64,000 nt of DNA from Plecoglossus altivelis (GCA_036571765.1 BROE01000010.1:10384601-10448600); one strand, 5' to 3'; shown: positions 48,321 to 59,868, numbered from the stretch's first letter. Notes: a model not told the origin generated them from the letters alone. Made by a program: numbers and translations.

Positions 48321-50257
48321 ATGCTTCATAAGCAAGGGCTTTAGTGATTCCACTCTATCCACATGATCTGCTGACTCAGAACACTGCCCTGTGGTAATTC
48401 AATCACATAACTGTGTCTACCATGTCTGTTTCTTCAGACACACAAACATTACTGATGACAAACCAAAATGCAACCCACACTCAGAGAGCACTGCAGATTG
48501 GAAACTGTTAGGAAGCTAAGATGTCTGAAATCAAAAGTATTTCTTGGCCAAGACCGTAAGACGCAGATGATTTGGCAGAGGAGAGAAGCGATCTGTAAAA
48601 AGAACGCCTTCCAGAACCACAGCTCATCTTAATTTGTTAGTTAAAGCTCCTTTAATACCGTCTCATTAATCAATTTGATATTCCTGTGCCCGAATTAAAT
48701 AAGCTTATGGTCACTAGCGTGCTCATGGAACGGCAGGGAGGCGTTTTCAAGGCACGACGTGGGAACACACCAGCGTGTTCTCCTGTGTCGGCTCACTAAT
48801 CAGTTCTGCAGTCTGTCTTGAATGGATGCAGAAACATCTTATGTCTTCATCTTTTCATCCTCTTCTGTGCAACTTACAAAGCCCAAACCACTTGCCTTGC
48901 CTCGTGGCTGGGCTCTGATAGTGTGATATGAAGGCTGGCAAATGACTAACTCTCTTCCCAGAGGTAAACACTGGCTGGCTGTTTTTAGCCTTAGTGGGGA
49001 AAGGTCTTGTAAAAAAAAATAATAATAATAAAAAAAAGAAAAACGTGGATGAATTCTTTTGCAGCCCTCTCCAGAGCAGCCTCAAATGACATGACACCCT
49101 TGTGAGATGAAAAAGCTAGGGGGGAAGAGGTGGCTTTGTGCAAGGTGTTCTCAGTCAGCCATGAAGGTAGCTCAGGTGCTTGCCAGGGGGCCTGCCAGCA
49201 GGGGTAGCTGTTTGACATACACAGATGAACATCTAGCTCCCTTCCTCCAGGCAAAGAGTGTACTCTCATACTCAAGGTCACACTCAATCCCAAATAAACA
49301 CAACTATCTTCAAGCACCTCATGTATGTTGGACAAGGTAGAGTTTGCCATCTTTTCTTTGGTTCGTGCCGAACCAGGTAAGAAGAATTGCAGTGCCGCTG
49401 ACATCAATGGCTCTTCCAGCCCAGCCAGCCACCCCCCCCCCACACCCTCATATCAGGGCTTAAGCATCTGTGGGGTATCCTGAGAATGCGTCTTGATCCT
49501 CTCCTCCACACCCGCGCGTATTGACCTCAACTGAGTGGTTGTTCGATCGGAGAGATGGAGATGTTTCTCCCATCCTGGTAAAACAACAAAAATGTCATAA
49601 GAGAAACACTGGGACATTGCCCTGGATTGTCTCAAAGAGTATGTGATGATATTCGGTAAGTTATTGACTTGTCATACTGCATGTGGTTTTGTGGCTCTGA
49701 GAAAAATGGGATTCATTTCAACGCACGTAACTGTGTCCACACTGCAAGAACGCTGAGTTTTATTTCTCTCCACACAGCGATGTCCATGACCAGAGACAAA
49801 AGCCGGAGACTGACTCTCACACACGCCCACACCTGAAATGCACCAGGGCAAAGAGACAGAGAAGAGGAAAGCCACAGAGAGGAAGCTCGAGAGAATGACT
49901 CCAGAAAGGAGAGGAGGAGAGGAGGAGAGCCCTGCAGGAAGCTGCCTTTAATCTCGCCAGAACAGCCAAACATTACAGTCATCGTTGGTTCCTTGTTTAA
50001 TTCCACCAACAGGGACAGAGAGCCCCTCCGGGTGGCAGACACAAGTAACGGCATAGCACAAAGAAAAGCCAAAGAATACCGCCCCCCCCTTCCCCCTGCC
50101 AACCCCTTCTCCCATCACCCTCTCCTCCTTCTCCACCACCAACCCTTAATATTGATTACAGACACTTACAAAGTGGTTGCCAGGGGAACAAGGATTCTTG
50201 AGCGACGGTGCCTTTACGGAGGAGAGCAGATAGACTTGTGAGAGGCAGAAGATCTAA

Positions 50258-50385
50258 GGCCAGTATTCACCCATCGCAGAAGGCTGATCCTGGATCAGGT
50301 GCCCCACTAAACCTATTTAATCCCAATCAACGCCAGAGCTGAACCTGGATCAGCTCGCTTCCCTTCCGAGATGATGAACGAGTAG
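50258..50385. repeat. Small fold-back dispersed repeat
   Basis: The left end reads GGCCAGTATTCAC and is followed at 50284-50298 by a perfect odd palindrome, CTGATCCTGGATCAG. A second diverged copy of the CTGGATCAG core lies near 50344-50352, and the right end (ATGATGAACGAGTA, 50371-50384) resembles a worn complement of the left end. The order of these parts resembles a dispersed fish repeat I recall with ends of GGCCCGTATTCA type and inner GATCCTAGATCAG. The resemblance is from memory and the copy is diverged. Confidence 0.45.
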
Positions 50386-50389
50386 GAGT

Positions 50390-51700
50390 GTTGTTGATCA
50401 ATCGAAAGTGTTGCTCGTTGCCTCGCGGTAGTCTTCTACCCTCGTCTCTGCAGGCCAACCCACACAGGAAAACAGTCCCAGCGTGACTTTTTTGGCCACC
50501 AGAAACATGGAAAACACATCATGGGACCAAAACAAAATGTAAATCATGTATTAGTTTGGGTAAATAGGACTGAGCGAACAACATTTCCCCTCCAGCTCTC
50601 TGTGCTCAGCATGCCCAGAGGAGACAGTGCAATGCTTAATGCTTGGCATCAACTCTGTTTGTAGAATGGACTAATTATACTGTCACTTCCGAGTTTAACA
50701 CCAGTTTATGAGTAATGATTAGTGAGGTTTCTTGAGGTCATCATGCATTGTTCATTACATGGTTTTACATTATTCACACCCAGAGTATGGCCGATGTGTA
50801 CAGAGAGCCAACATCTACATAAATAAGAAATTATCCATCCACTACTATGCTATGGAGGTGCCAATGACATAAGGGGGTGGCAGATGACTGGCGTGATTAT
50901 TTTCAAACAGACAGTGCCATAGCTTAGCGTGGGCGCTTTGAAATACAACCTGTTATCACTTTGTTCAACAGACAAGCAGCAGCACGGGTCGTGGTCCTAC
51001 AAGTGCTACCATGTTCCATATTGGGACGGGAACATAAACATCAAACCTTTATTTGACAAGGTAAATGATAAAAGTAGATACTGTTTTCACTCGCAGAAAC
51101 GCTGGTTCATAAAATGTCAAACGAGTTAATGGATGTTCCACAGAGATATTCCACAGAGACTATGGCTGAATGCTGAGCAGAGTCGCGTCTATTTCTACCG
51201 TACAATGTCAAAAGACAGATGCACATTTTCCTGAGCACAAAAGCTTTGAGCTTTAACAGCTGAGTGCTGAAGGAGTTGCCCAATTACAATCCTTTAAAAT
51301 AGTGATACACCAATGTATGGAACTGAAGACGCCATGCAGAAACAGCTTTTAATTAGCTGAATACATCAACATCAACCATTAGAAAAAAAATATGCAGGGC
51401 ATGTTTTTGTGTGTGTAAAAATCACACAGTGTTGCAGATATTTGAATGACAGGCACATGAATGTATATGGCAAAACACATTACTGTGCCTGAAATAAATA
51501 AATAAAAATAGTTTTCCTAGAGTAGAATGGATTACTCCATATGCAATAGAGTCCTAACATAATCATTAAATGTATAGCCAGGTCTTTTGATATATTGGCT
51601 TGCGTTAAAGAGGTAGGGCAGTGTATGTCGATTAAGTTACACTTGTCATCATGTTCATCTGGACACCTGCCATTAATGCATCAACTATATCTTCAAGCAA
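50390..51700. other. Upstream flank of the putative promoter
   Basis: AT-rich unique DNA with many TTAAT and ATTA words and no simple repeats of note. No exon is seen. It is the proximal upstream region of the signal-peptide gene if that gene starts near 51.75 kb. Confidence 0.5.
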
Positions 51701-51702
51701 TG

Positions 51703-51969
51703 TGCGGCACAGGCAAGTCAAGTTTTCTCTTCGGCTAAGTGGTCACTGGTGAGTGAGGCTTGCAGAAAATCAGGCAGCGAAGGAGTAAAAAGTGAACGAG
51801 CGAGGGAGGGAACGAGTGCGCGCGCGCGCGTGGAAGCGACAGAACCAACGCCAGCGGACCTCAGGACGGAGGCTGAACGCAGAGTGTCGCGGTTCCCGTT
51901 TGAGCTACTGAAAAATCTTCTAACTCACAACGAACGCGGGAAGCTGTCCATCAGCCGAACCTGCTGAAA
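51703..51969 (+). promoter_or_regulatory. CpG-rich promoter and 5' leader with no upstream ATG
   Basis: From about 51760 to 51960 CpG dinucleotides are dense, including an alternating CG run at about 51820-51831, whereas the flanking DNA is CpG-poor and AT-rich. No ATG occurs between 51703 and the start at 51970, the pattern expected of a translated mRNA leader. No TATA box is apparent, which fits a CpG-island promoter with dispersed start sites. A frame open across 51749-51967 begins with GTG and ends two bases before the ATG, so it is not a true upstream ORF. A second good splice-donor sequence, GTGAGT, lies at 51749-51754. If an upstream non-coding exon exists it could end there, but I cannot show this. 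The exact transcription start is unknown. Confidence 0.45.
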
Positions 51970-52021
51970 ATGATTCTCAAACTCGTCCATCTCCTTGGAT
52001 TGCTGGTCTGCGGCAGTCAAG
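51970..52021 (+). CDS. First coding exon (signal peptide) of an unidentified secreted or membrane protein
   Basis: The ATG at 51970 has A at -3 and opens a 17-codon frame, MILKLVHLLGLLVCGSQ. The frame runs into a splice donor (CAAG then GTAAGG), with the exon ending at 52021, so the intron splits the next codon after its first base (phase 1). The peptide has the layout of a signal sequence: a short start with one lysine, a hydrophobic core of about ten residues, then small and polar residues suited to signal peptidase. Phase-1 signal-peptide exons are common in immunoglobulin-superfamily, EGF-type and other modular extracellular proteins. That is family knowledge and does not identify this gene. 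Support comes from the CpG-rich leader without ATG directly upstream. No further exon is seen to the window end, so intron 1 would exceed 11.9 kb unless an exon lies in the gap. The start and donor are clear, but the gene name is unknown and a chance match cannot be fully excluded. Confidence 0.55.
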
Positions 52022-53015
52022 GTAAGGATGAAGGTTCCTTGATATGTTTCGGAGGATAAGTAGTTTGCGCCCACTCTCATCCATGTATGCGCTATCTGCA
52101 GGAGCAGTTTGTTAAGCAGAGCTGGGTGAAGGGGACTAGAGAGAGAGGGGCGGATTGTTTGGCCGGCTGTGTTTTGTAGTTAGAGCACGTATTTCAAGGG
52201 GTGGAATGCTTGCTTTTTTGAGAGGAGACCATGACATTCGTTTTCTTGATGGATCTGTTTAGATCTGAGTGTATTTTCAGCGCACTCCTAATCGTGACAC
52301 CAATTGCTGTGTGACCATATGATTATTAACTGGAGATTGATTCGTGGATAATGAAGAGGGAGGTTAGGATGCTCTAGGCTGTTTTAGAGATTGTTGTTGA
52401 TGAAAATGGAATCTAAAGTGCACTTGATCATGTGTTTTGTCCTTCATTTGAAGCCAGAAACCACAACATCCTTTGAGTCTCAGATTTGAAGCAGTGCATT
52501 AAGTTTCTGTCATTTGAAGGTTATTAATCTGTGCTCTGACTCGAATTCATTCACGTAAGCAAGTCTAGAACTCTACTCAAATCCACTATCCATATCCTAT
52601 TATCACCGATGCGTTCCTCGTGATATGTTTGGGGAGCCTGGTTAAGAGAGATGGGTCGATGCTATCCGTCAATCACTATCGATAATCAGATTTACTCAAG
52701 TTACACCATAGTATTTGGTTTCTGCATCTTTTGGAAATGGCTGCTTCTGAACTTACCAGCCGGTCACGGGCCATGAACTCGCAGCCGCGCGGATAGAAAC
52801 GACCAGGTACTGTACCACTTGTTTGTGGCACAAACCCCGGTTCCTTGCACGGAACGGCAGGTGGGAGTAGAGCGCTGCAAACTGGTGTTGAGGATATTAG
52901 TAATCGTCGTACCACGTTCCGTACACGTCGGCAGGAGACCTATCTTGGCTTATCTACAATGTTCCGTGCGCTCTTGCCTGTCCTCGTTTTAACAGTTTTC
53001 AGGTGCTATAACGCA

Positions 53016-53019
<4 letters not shown>

Positions 53020-53056
<37 letters not shown>
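53020..53056. repeat. (CT)n microsatellite left of the gap
   Basis: Pure CT repeat. It matches the strand and unit of the TC tract on the other side of the gap. Confidence 0.95.
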
Positions 53057-53063
<7 letters not shown>

Positions 53064-53131
53064 GCCTCCTCGCTTTCTGGCCTAAAAAGCTTTTCATTGG
53101 AGTTTTATCTGTTCCGGTTCCTCTGATAACA

Positions 53132-53738
53132 NNNNNNNNNNNNNNNNNNNNNNNNNNNNNNNNNNNNNNNNNNNNNNNNNNNNNNNNNNNNNNNNNNNNN
53201 NNNNNNNNNNNNNNNNNNNNNNNNNNNNNNNNNNNNNNNNNNNNNNNNNNNNNNNNNNNNNNNNNNNNNNNNNNNNNNNNNNNNNNNNNNNNNNNNNNNN
53301 NNNNNNNNNNNNNNNNNNNNNNNNNNNNNNNNNNNNNNNNNNNNNNNNNNNNNNNNNNNNNNNNNNNNNNNNNNNNNNNNNNNNNNNNNNNNNNNNNNNN
53401 NNNNNNNNNNNNNNNNNNNNNNNNNNNNNNNNNNNNNNNNNNNNNNNNNNNNNNNNNNNNNNNNNNNNNNNNNNNNNNNNNNNNNNNNNNNNNNNNNNNN
53501 NNNNNNNNNNNNNNNNNNNNNNNNNNNNNNNNNNNNNNNNNNNNNNNNNNNNNNNNNNNNNNNNNNNNNNNNNNNNNNNNNNNNNNNNNNNNNNNNNNNN
53601 NNNNNNNNNNNNNNNNNNNNNNNNNNNNNNNNNNNNNNNNNNNNNNNNNNNNNNNNNNNNNNNNNNNNNNNNNNNNNNNNNNNNNNNNNNNNNNNNNNNN
53701 NNNNNNNNNNNNNNNNNNNNNNNNNNNNNNNNNNNNNN
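53132..53738. other. Assembly gap (607 N)
   Basis: The sequence is N throughout. A (CT)n tract at 53020-53056 lies 75 bases before the gap, and the sequence resumes inside a (TC)n tract at 53739-53749. The gap therefore probably sits in or next to simple-sequence DNA that assembly could not cross. The N count may be an estimate. Confidence 0.98.
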
Positions 53739-55817
53739 TCTCTCTCTCACTGTTTATACATGTTTACATGTATGTTTCTCATCTTAGTTTGATCTCTTTT
53801 TCTGAACATAATTAATCAATGAATCATCAGCAGTACTGTTAAAGTAGTAATATGCTTTAAGTTGTTTCTTCCAAGATTGTCACAGCATGCCATAGTTGTT
53901 CCTGTACAGTATGTTCGTTCTTGGAAACAATAGCATGGCTCTAGTCCTTTTGGGTTTGTGGCGAGTTCCTTGCCATATCCAAGTAAAAGATTATTCTGAA
54001 GTGTGCATATCTTGGCTGAGAGAAATCATTTTGTCACAACTCGCAGTCCGCCACTGGTGAAGAGGGAACATTTTAAGCTCAATATAGAGCTCGTTTTTCC
54101 TCCTCTCCTTCTTTCACTATTAAAGTGCCCATCATCCAGATAGCATGGACAGCCTTAGCAGACATATTGGTTCTTCACCACCATATTTTACAGACATCTT
54201 CTTTTCAATGCATGCCAGTAAGCACATAGTTCTTCTCTGAGGAAAACATTAGCATTCGAAATCAGAGAAGCTCACTCCTCTACAGAAGGCTCGTAATTGC
54301 TTATGCACCCTTGAAGGTTTACGTGGTTTCTCTTTTCGGTAAGTATTCAGTGAAATGAATTAGAATTCAGGCTCTCCGGAGCTCACCAGAGACCATCCGG
54401 CAAGATGTTAAGTGCCATAATTAAGATCTTTCTTGAATCAGTGGTAAAAATGTTAGCAAAGACACATAGATGTTCCAGTGCTTCAGTGTCTGTAGCCACG
54501 CTATGGGCAGACGTGCAAAGCCATTTGTTTCCACACACACGGACGCGACACAACACTACGCACACACGACACTACACTCACAAACGGTGGACACGCTGTG
54601 ACGCTCAACTTGTAGAAATCGTAACAATTTTTTATTTTTATGTTAGAGGACATGTGAAGAGGGACGTTTGCGCTGGCAGCAATTCTTGCCCAACTTGTAC
54701 ATATCCTTGCAACCCCCCCCCCTTCCCCCACACCCCCCGACCACCGACACCTGACTTCACATTTCTATCATGCCTGGGTATACTAATAAATGCCTCTTCA
54801 AATAGCTTAGCACACACAATCCGTTCCTATTATGTAATACCACTCACAAGTCCCATTAAAGACATGCAAAGCTGTTCACATAAGAAATGGCCTGTCTCTG
54901 CTCCATGCACTGAAATTGATTGCGGTATTTGATTAATAGAGTGGGAAGGAGAACACACATACAGAGTGTGTATAGGAGCATGGAATGGGCCCCTGAGGGA
55001 AGTGCATATGAAAAATCAATTTAAAGAACGACTGCAGTCAGCAGGCCCTCAGAATTGTACAAAGGGCAATCTCAATGTTATGGATATGCTATTTATTTCC
55101 TTCTTCTGCTTTTGATTTTTCATATATGGCCTTTAGCACTCTATCCCGCTAGACGGAGAACGGGGCCAGGATTAGCATCATAGATGTGGTGTGCATGAAG
55201 CCTGGCAGGGACATGCTTGTTTTCATCCCGCCGGAGATACTTCTGGGATGATATTTTGCAAAGCATATGCAAAGGTGTAAGGCATACCTCATTGGATTTC
55301 CCAGTTGTAGGACATGAAGATGAATGCAGCCTGGCTTAGGTGGTGTGAATGTGATTTTAGGGGGCTAAGTTATTCGAGCGGTGTGAATACGCGGTGCATT
55401 CATGAGGCATGTATATTCTGTCATATGTTGAGTGTGCTTGGCGTCAGTGCTCATAATTCCTGAGATTAAAAGGAAACAACGAGCGAGGCCTGGTGAAGCG
55501 GAAGGAGAGGACAAGGAGATGGGAAGAGAGATATTGAGTTTAAAAATTCATTCAACTGAAGTGAATCAGATTGCATCAAGTCAAATTGCATTGCGAGAAA
55601 TTGAATCCCTCTCTATGGAGTTCGAGTTGTGCTGAAAATTAATCAAATGTAATTGAATCCTGTCGCCATGGAATTGAATTAGGCCAGGCTGACGTGATTG
55701 GGAGAGACATCTGCCTGTTCTCGCGTCGTTCTATTGGTTCTGTTGTGTTCCCATCAGTATGTCTGTGTTGCCTTACCAGGGGTCCCTCCCTGGTGCTCGC
55801 CCATTTGAATCTTGTCA

Positions 55818-55905
55818 GTCTAATGCCCCTCTAATGCCAGCCTCACGCTAGTCTAATGCCAGTCTCATGCCAGTTTAATGCCGGTTCATTGCTAGTTTGA
55901 TGGGC
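55818..55905. repeat. Minisatellite, 11-bp unit, 8 copies
   Basis: Eight consecutive 11-base units follow the pattern GTCTAATGCCA with one to four changes each, starting at 55818, 55829, 55840, 55851, 55862, 55873, 55884 and 55895. Every unit keeps the period exactly, and most differences are substitutions. Because 11 is not a multiple of 3, it cannot encode a regular peptide repeat. Confidence 0.9.
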
Positions 55906-56059
55906 ACAGCAGGGGTAGCAAAAGTATATCCTGGGTATCTGTGAGACAGATTGGGGATCTGGGCATGTTGTGGAAGCTAGGAGGGGAGCAGAATGTCTGC
56001 AAAACAAGTTGATGGCCTTACACACACACACACACACACATTACACGCGCAAGTCTGTT

Positions 56060-56330
56060 TTACTATTCTTGTGGGGAATCATCTTTCATTTCCATTCACG
56101 ATCCTGTATTCCCTAAATGGAACACTAACCTCTACCCTAACTCAAACCAGAAACTCTAATCTTTTAAACTATCCGTAACTCCAAAACACAAACCTTAATA
56201 CAGCTCTAGCCCTGAGACTTAGCCCTAATCCGAACCCCTCCAAACCCCCATAGAGGCAGCACCAGTGATGACCGAGGACATGCCCCCCAGCGTTCACATC
56301 TGACTCATTTTTTTCTATTCTTGAGGGGAC
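56060..56330. repeat. Degenerate telomere-like block between two short direct repeats
   Basis: TTACTATTCTTGTGGGGA at about 56060-56076 recurs as TTTCTATTCTTGAGGGGA at about 56312-56329. Between them, roughly 56124-56245, the sequence is a worn array of CTAACC/CCCTAA-like words (CTAACCTCTACCCTAACTC and so on). This arrangement, with CCCTAA-rich DNA flanked by ATTCTTGTGGGGAC-type motifs, resembles a dispersed repeat seen in fish genomes as I recall. It is not a true interstitial telomere array because perfect tandem units are lacking. Confidence 0.5.
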
Positions 56331-56861
56331 CCTCACCCCCCCACACACACACCATATGACACACACACCCCCTGCCACTCAAAGCTCTTTGAGAAGTCTA
56401 TTGTTCCTCCATGGGACAGGGTTGTGGGTCCGGGCCTGGTTCTGGCACCAGCGGGCATGATTAAATAGAGCATTGAGGGAAGGAGGGGATGTCAGAAGGG
56501 GACCCAGGGAGGCCCCGGACACGATGACCCAGTTAGACAGTATAATAACTTTGCTGACTGGAGGTTTGCACTGGACCGGGGGCATCGACCTGCCTTGGGC
56601 AGAGACACAAACAGCTCAATAGGAAGAAAGTCTGAAATGAATCGAGATCAGCCAATGAATAAAAAGTCTGAGCGTGGACCGTAACCGAGTACGTCAAGGT
56701 ACTGTACTGCAGGTGCACCCAGAGAGAAAACAATTAGAATGCCAGTATCAATACATTTTTATTACCCGAGAACAATAGCTGGGCACCACGCTGTTTCCCA
56801 TGTCAAGAAACACCAAGCCCAATGCAGGTAAATAGACTGACTGATGCAGAGATAAGAGAGC

Positions 56862-56926
<65 letters not shown>
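56862..56926. repeat. (GA)n microsatellite
   Basis: GA repeat of about 55 pure bases. Confidence 0.97.
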
Positions 56927-56929
<3 letters not shown>

Positions 56930-57305
56930 TATGAAGGAAGGAGATGACATCTAGTGAGATATATCGAGTCATTGTCACAGCTATTATGGGTTGGACAGGA
57001 GGGGTGCATTGACAGCCGAGGAATGCCTTGGTGGCGTTTAGAACTGAAGCCGAGCTTCATCCAAGGAAAGCACTAGCGTTAGTAATAGAACGCCTCTGTA
57101 TTGGTTTGTCCATCAGGGAGATTGAGGAAGGGACTTATGCTAATGATAGCAGCGTTGGCTAGCAGACACTAATGAGGGGTGGTGCAGGGTCCGCATTGAT
57201 TTCCCTGGTGCTCAGTCACACAGGGCTGGGCGGAACTCACACACCCATCATACTGAAGAGACAGGAGGAGGCAGTCTGGTAATGCACACCCTCACGAGAA
57301 CTCTA

Positions 57306-57368
57306 CTCACACACACACAACCACTCACACGAACGCACAAACACACACACACAAACACACACACACAC
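57306..57368. repeat. (CA)n microsatellite, interrupted
   Basis: CA blocks split by ACCACTC, GAACG and AAACA words. Confidence 0.92.
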
Positions 57369-58134
57369 CGTCTGCCAGGGCAATTAATGACTCTTTCAAC
57401 GACAAAATAAGCCTTTGCATGTTTCAAAGCAGTGCACAATGAGGTATTGCTTCCATTTGGGGCAAAAGCACTGAGAAGGCGATCGACTCTGACATGACAG
57501 TGACAGAGGAGGGACAGTGGACGCGTGAACCGAGCGGCAAACGTTTACAAAGGATTTCGAAAAGTAGATCTATCTACTCCCCTTCACGTCTTCCGCGCCC
57601 CTGTTCTCTCGCCCTCCCTCTTTCTGTTCTTTTTCCCCTAACCGGTCGCCCCTGCCCCCCCCCCCTCCGTCCTCCCCGTCCTCCCTTATTCTCTCTTCAG
57701 TCATCCGCAAAAGAACAACGAGCTCCCGGCTGGTCTCCCGCTGCTTAATTAACCAAACAGGTGATTGATGGGAGATCTCCCATGTCCGGTGGCGACTGCA
57801 CCTGACCAGCGTAGGGAGACTGGACCAGTCCTGCCAAATACAACAGCTCTGCTCTAAATGTCTGGAAAACGCTCAACTAGCAGCAAGCCTCCTTATGCAT
57901 GAGCTCCCCGAGAAGGGTTAGCTTCCCCTCTGAAGCAGGCCTGGGTGGTCTCTATGGAGCCTGGCGTGTACTCGTTAATCTCCTAGCCGCTCGTTAGAGT
58001 TGGCGTGAGATTAATCCGAAGGCTGCTGGATGGGCTCATGGCTAGGAAGATGAAGATTTAGAGTATAGAGAATAGGTGATCCGGTCATTCTCAGAATTCT
58101 CTGCCGGAGACTCAGACTCTTGATCGAGTGAGTT

Positions 58135-58161
58135 GGGCGGGGCTGGGGGGCTGGGGGGGGG
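58135..58161 (+). repeat. G-quadruplex-forming G tract
   Basis: Four G runs of 3, 4, 6 and 9 with loops of 1 to 2 bases (C, CT, CT). This meets the usual G3+N1-7 rule on the + strand. Confidence 0.85.
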
Positions 58162-59825
58162 TGCAGTGCTACCGTAGATGAGAGAGAGGACGGACACTGG
58201 AGACCCGCCGCGCCACAGATCGACTTCCCAGAGGTCGCGCCTCTCTCGCCGCCACGCCGATGGGCGGACTTCAAACGGAATCTCAGAGTGTGTGTGTGTG
58301 GGCCGGGCTGTGCAACACGAGGAGGACTAGCTCTGGCTGGACTTTTGTTTTGTATTTTAGTTTCCCTCCATCTACTCTCCTCTCCTTTCCTTTTTTTCCC
58401 TTTTTCTTTTGGACTGGGGGCTCGTCTGTCTCCATTTCTCATCTCTCTTTGTCATCGACTCTTTATGGCAGCCATCACGCAGCCCTCCCCCCTCCTCCCC
58501 CCTCTTCCCCCCACCTCGTCTCTGATGTCTGCAGACAGGAGATATCTCTCCTTCCCCCTGCGTGAGGACTTTACAAAGCGCCGTGCACAAAGCGAGTCAT
58601 CGTCAAAGAAGCTAATGATGGAGTTATTACAGAGATATAGCTTTCATTTAGTATCTTATTCACCCTTCAAGGTAGTTCGCTCTGCCTTCTCGGGTGAATC
58701 ATGGGGCAGCGTTCCCTCGGCGTTGTTGACTTAGCCCTCCATGAACTCGCAGGATCCAAGAGTAGCTCGCGGAGTGTTCACAAGGTGTGTCAGCCAGGCA
58801 GACAGACGTGGGTGTTTTTTAATTACTTCTCTCCTGAACTTCCCCTCCCCGTTCCCCAGTATTCTCTGGATTCCCTCCCAGTCCTCAGTGGGGGCAGGCA
58901 CAGACTCTTCATGCCCACGATCCGTTGAGTAACCAACGGCGCCCCATCTCGGCGGGAACGAGCCAAATGAATCTGCTTTAATTAAGGCCTTGTCTCATCT
59001 CATGTTAGCGAGGGCCGGCTAGCGGGGCCGATGGATGCGTCGGTGCTCCAGATGGAGTAGTGTCTCCCACGTGCCAGTGGCCCTCGGAGAGCGATGTCTA
59101 GTGCAGTCTGTGGACACCACCGACTCCTCCCACCGAAATCCCAGCAGTCTTCCATTTGCTCGTTTCTCCTCGGAGAGACGCTATTTTTACGTGAACATTT
59201 TTTTCCCGCCATATGCTTGATGCTCTCTTGTGCTTTGGCAGCGAGCATTAGGGTGTCCTCTGTGGCAAGGTATGTGCAGAAGACTGTGGAGCATGTGTGT
59301 GAGAGGACCCGTGGGAGATTTGCTTTTAAGATGAAGGAGCATATCGCTAATTTAACCAGCGCTCTCCTGGAAGATGGACTTTTTACCTTTTTGTTTAATT
59401 TAATTACAAACTACCACTTCATTACAACGCGACGAGTCAAAAAGGTGCTGGCACTCGCCAAGAAAGCCTGTGTTATTATGTAGATCAAGAGGTTTTGTCC
59501 TAGAGAGGGAGGACTAGGTTAGATAGCAAACTAGTGATTGGAACTCAGCCCCAGGCATCAGTCTCCAATCGTGGTATATGATCCTGAGCACTCTCCATTC
59601 CCCCTGACCCAGAATCCCTTGTGACTGGCTACTGTGGTAGAGCACTGCTGTAATGACCACCATAGGGAACCAGAGGACCTCAAAGCTCACACCAGGAGGC
59701 ACAAACACTGCTGCAACAGCTCCAGCCAAAATGAAGTCTTCCAAAAACTCATTGATTGGCAGGTGTACGTTGTTCTGGGCAGAGTAACTAACAGCCAATC
59801 TGACGATAAGTCTCTAATAAGACAC

Positions 59826-59868
59826 ACACAAACCCTCTCGCTCTCTCTCTCACACACACACACACACA
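59826..59868. repeat. (CT)n and (CA)n compound microsatellite
   Basis: CTCTCTCTCTCT directly joined to CACACACACACA. Confidence 0.92.

Larger units (their letters stand above)
41300..50250. other. Gene-free stretch
   Basis: No supported exon. It contains the compound microsatellite at 43.0 kb, the purine complex at 44.6-45.2 kb, TA, CA and GT repeats, an enhancer-like segment at 43.87-44.06 kb and the TAATCC cluster at 47.6 kb. Confidence 0.55.

Noticed and set aside
51749..51967. Upstream ORF in the leader
   Set aside because: The frame starts at GTG and contains no ATG, so it is not a conventional upstream ORF.
53094..53750. 218-residue minus-strand frame
   Set aside because: It runs through the N gap, so almost every residue is unknown.
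55818..55905. CRISPR-like array
   Set aside because: Units are directly adjacent without spacers, diverged, and the genome is eukaryotic.
56124..56245. True interstitial telomere sequence
   Set aside because: CCCTAA-like words are irregular and few. No run of perfect tandem units.
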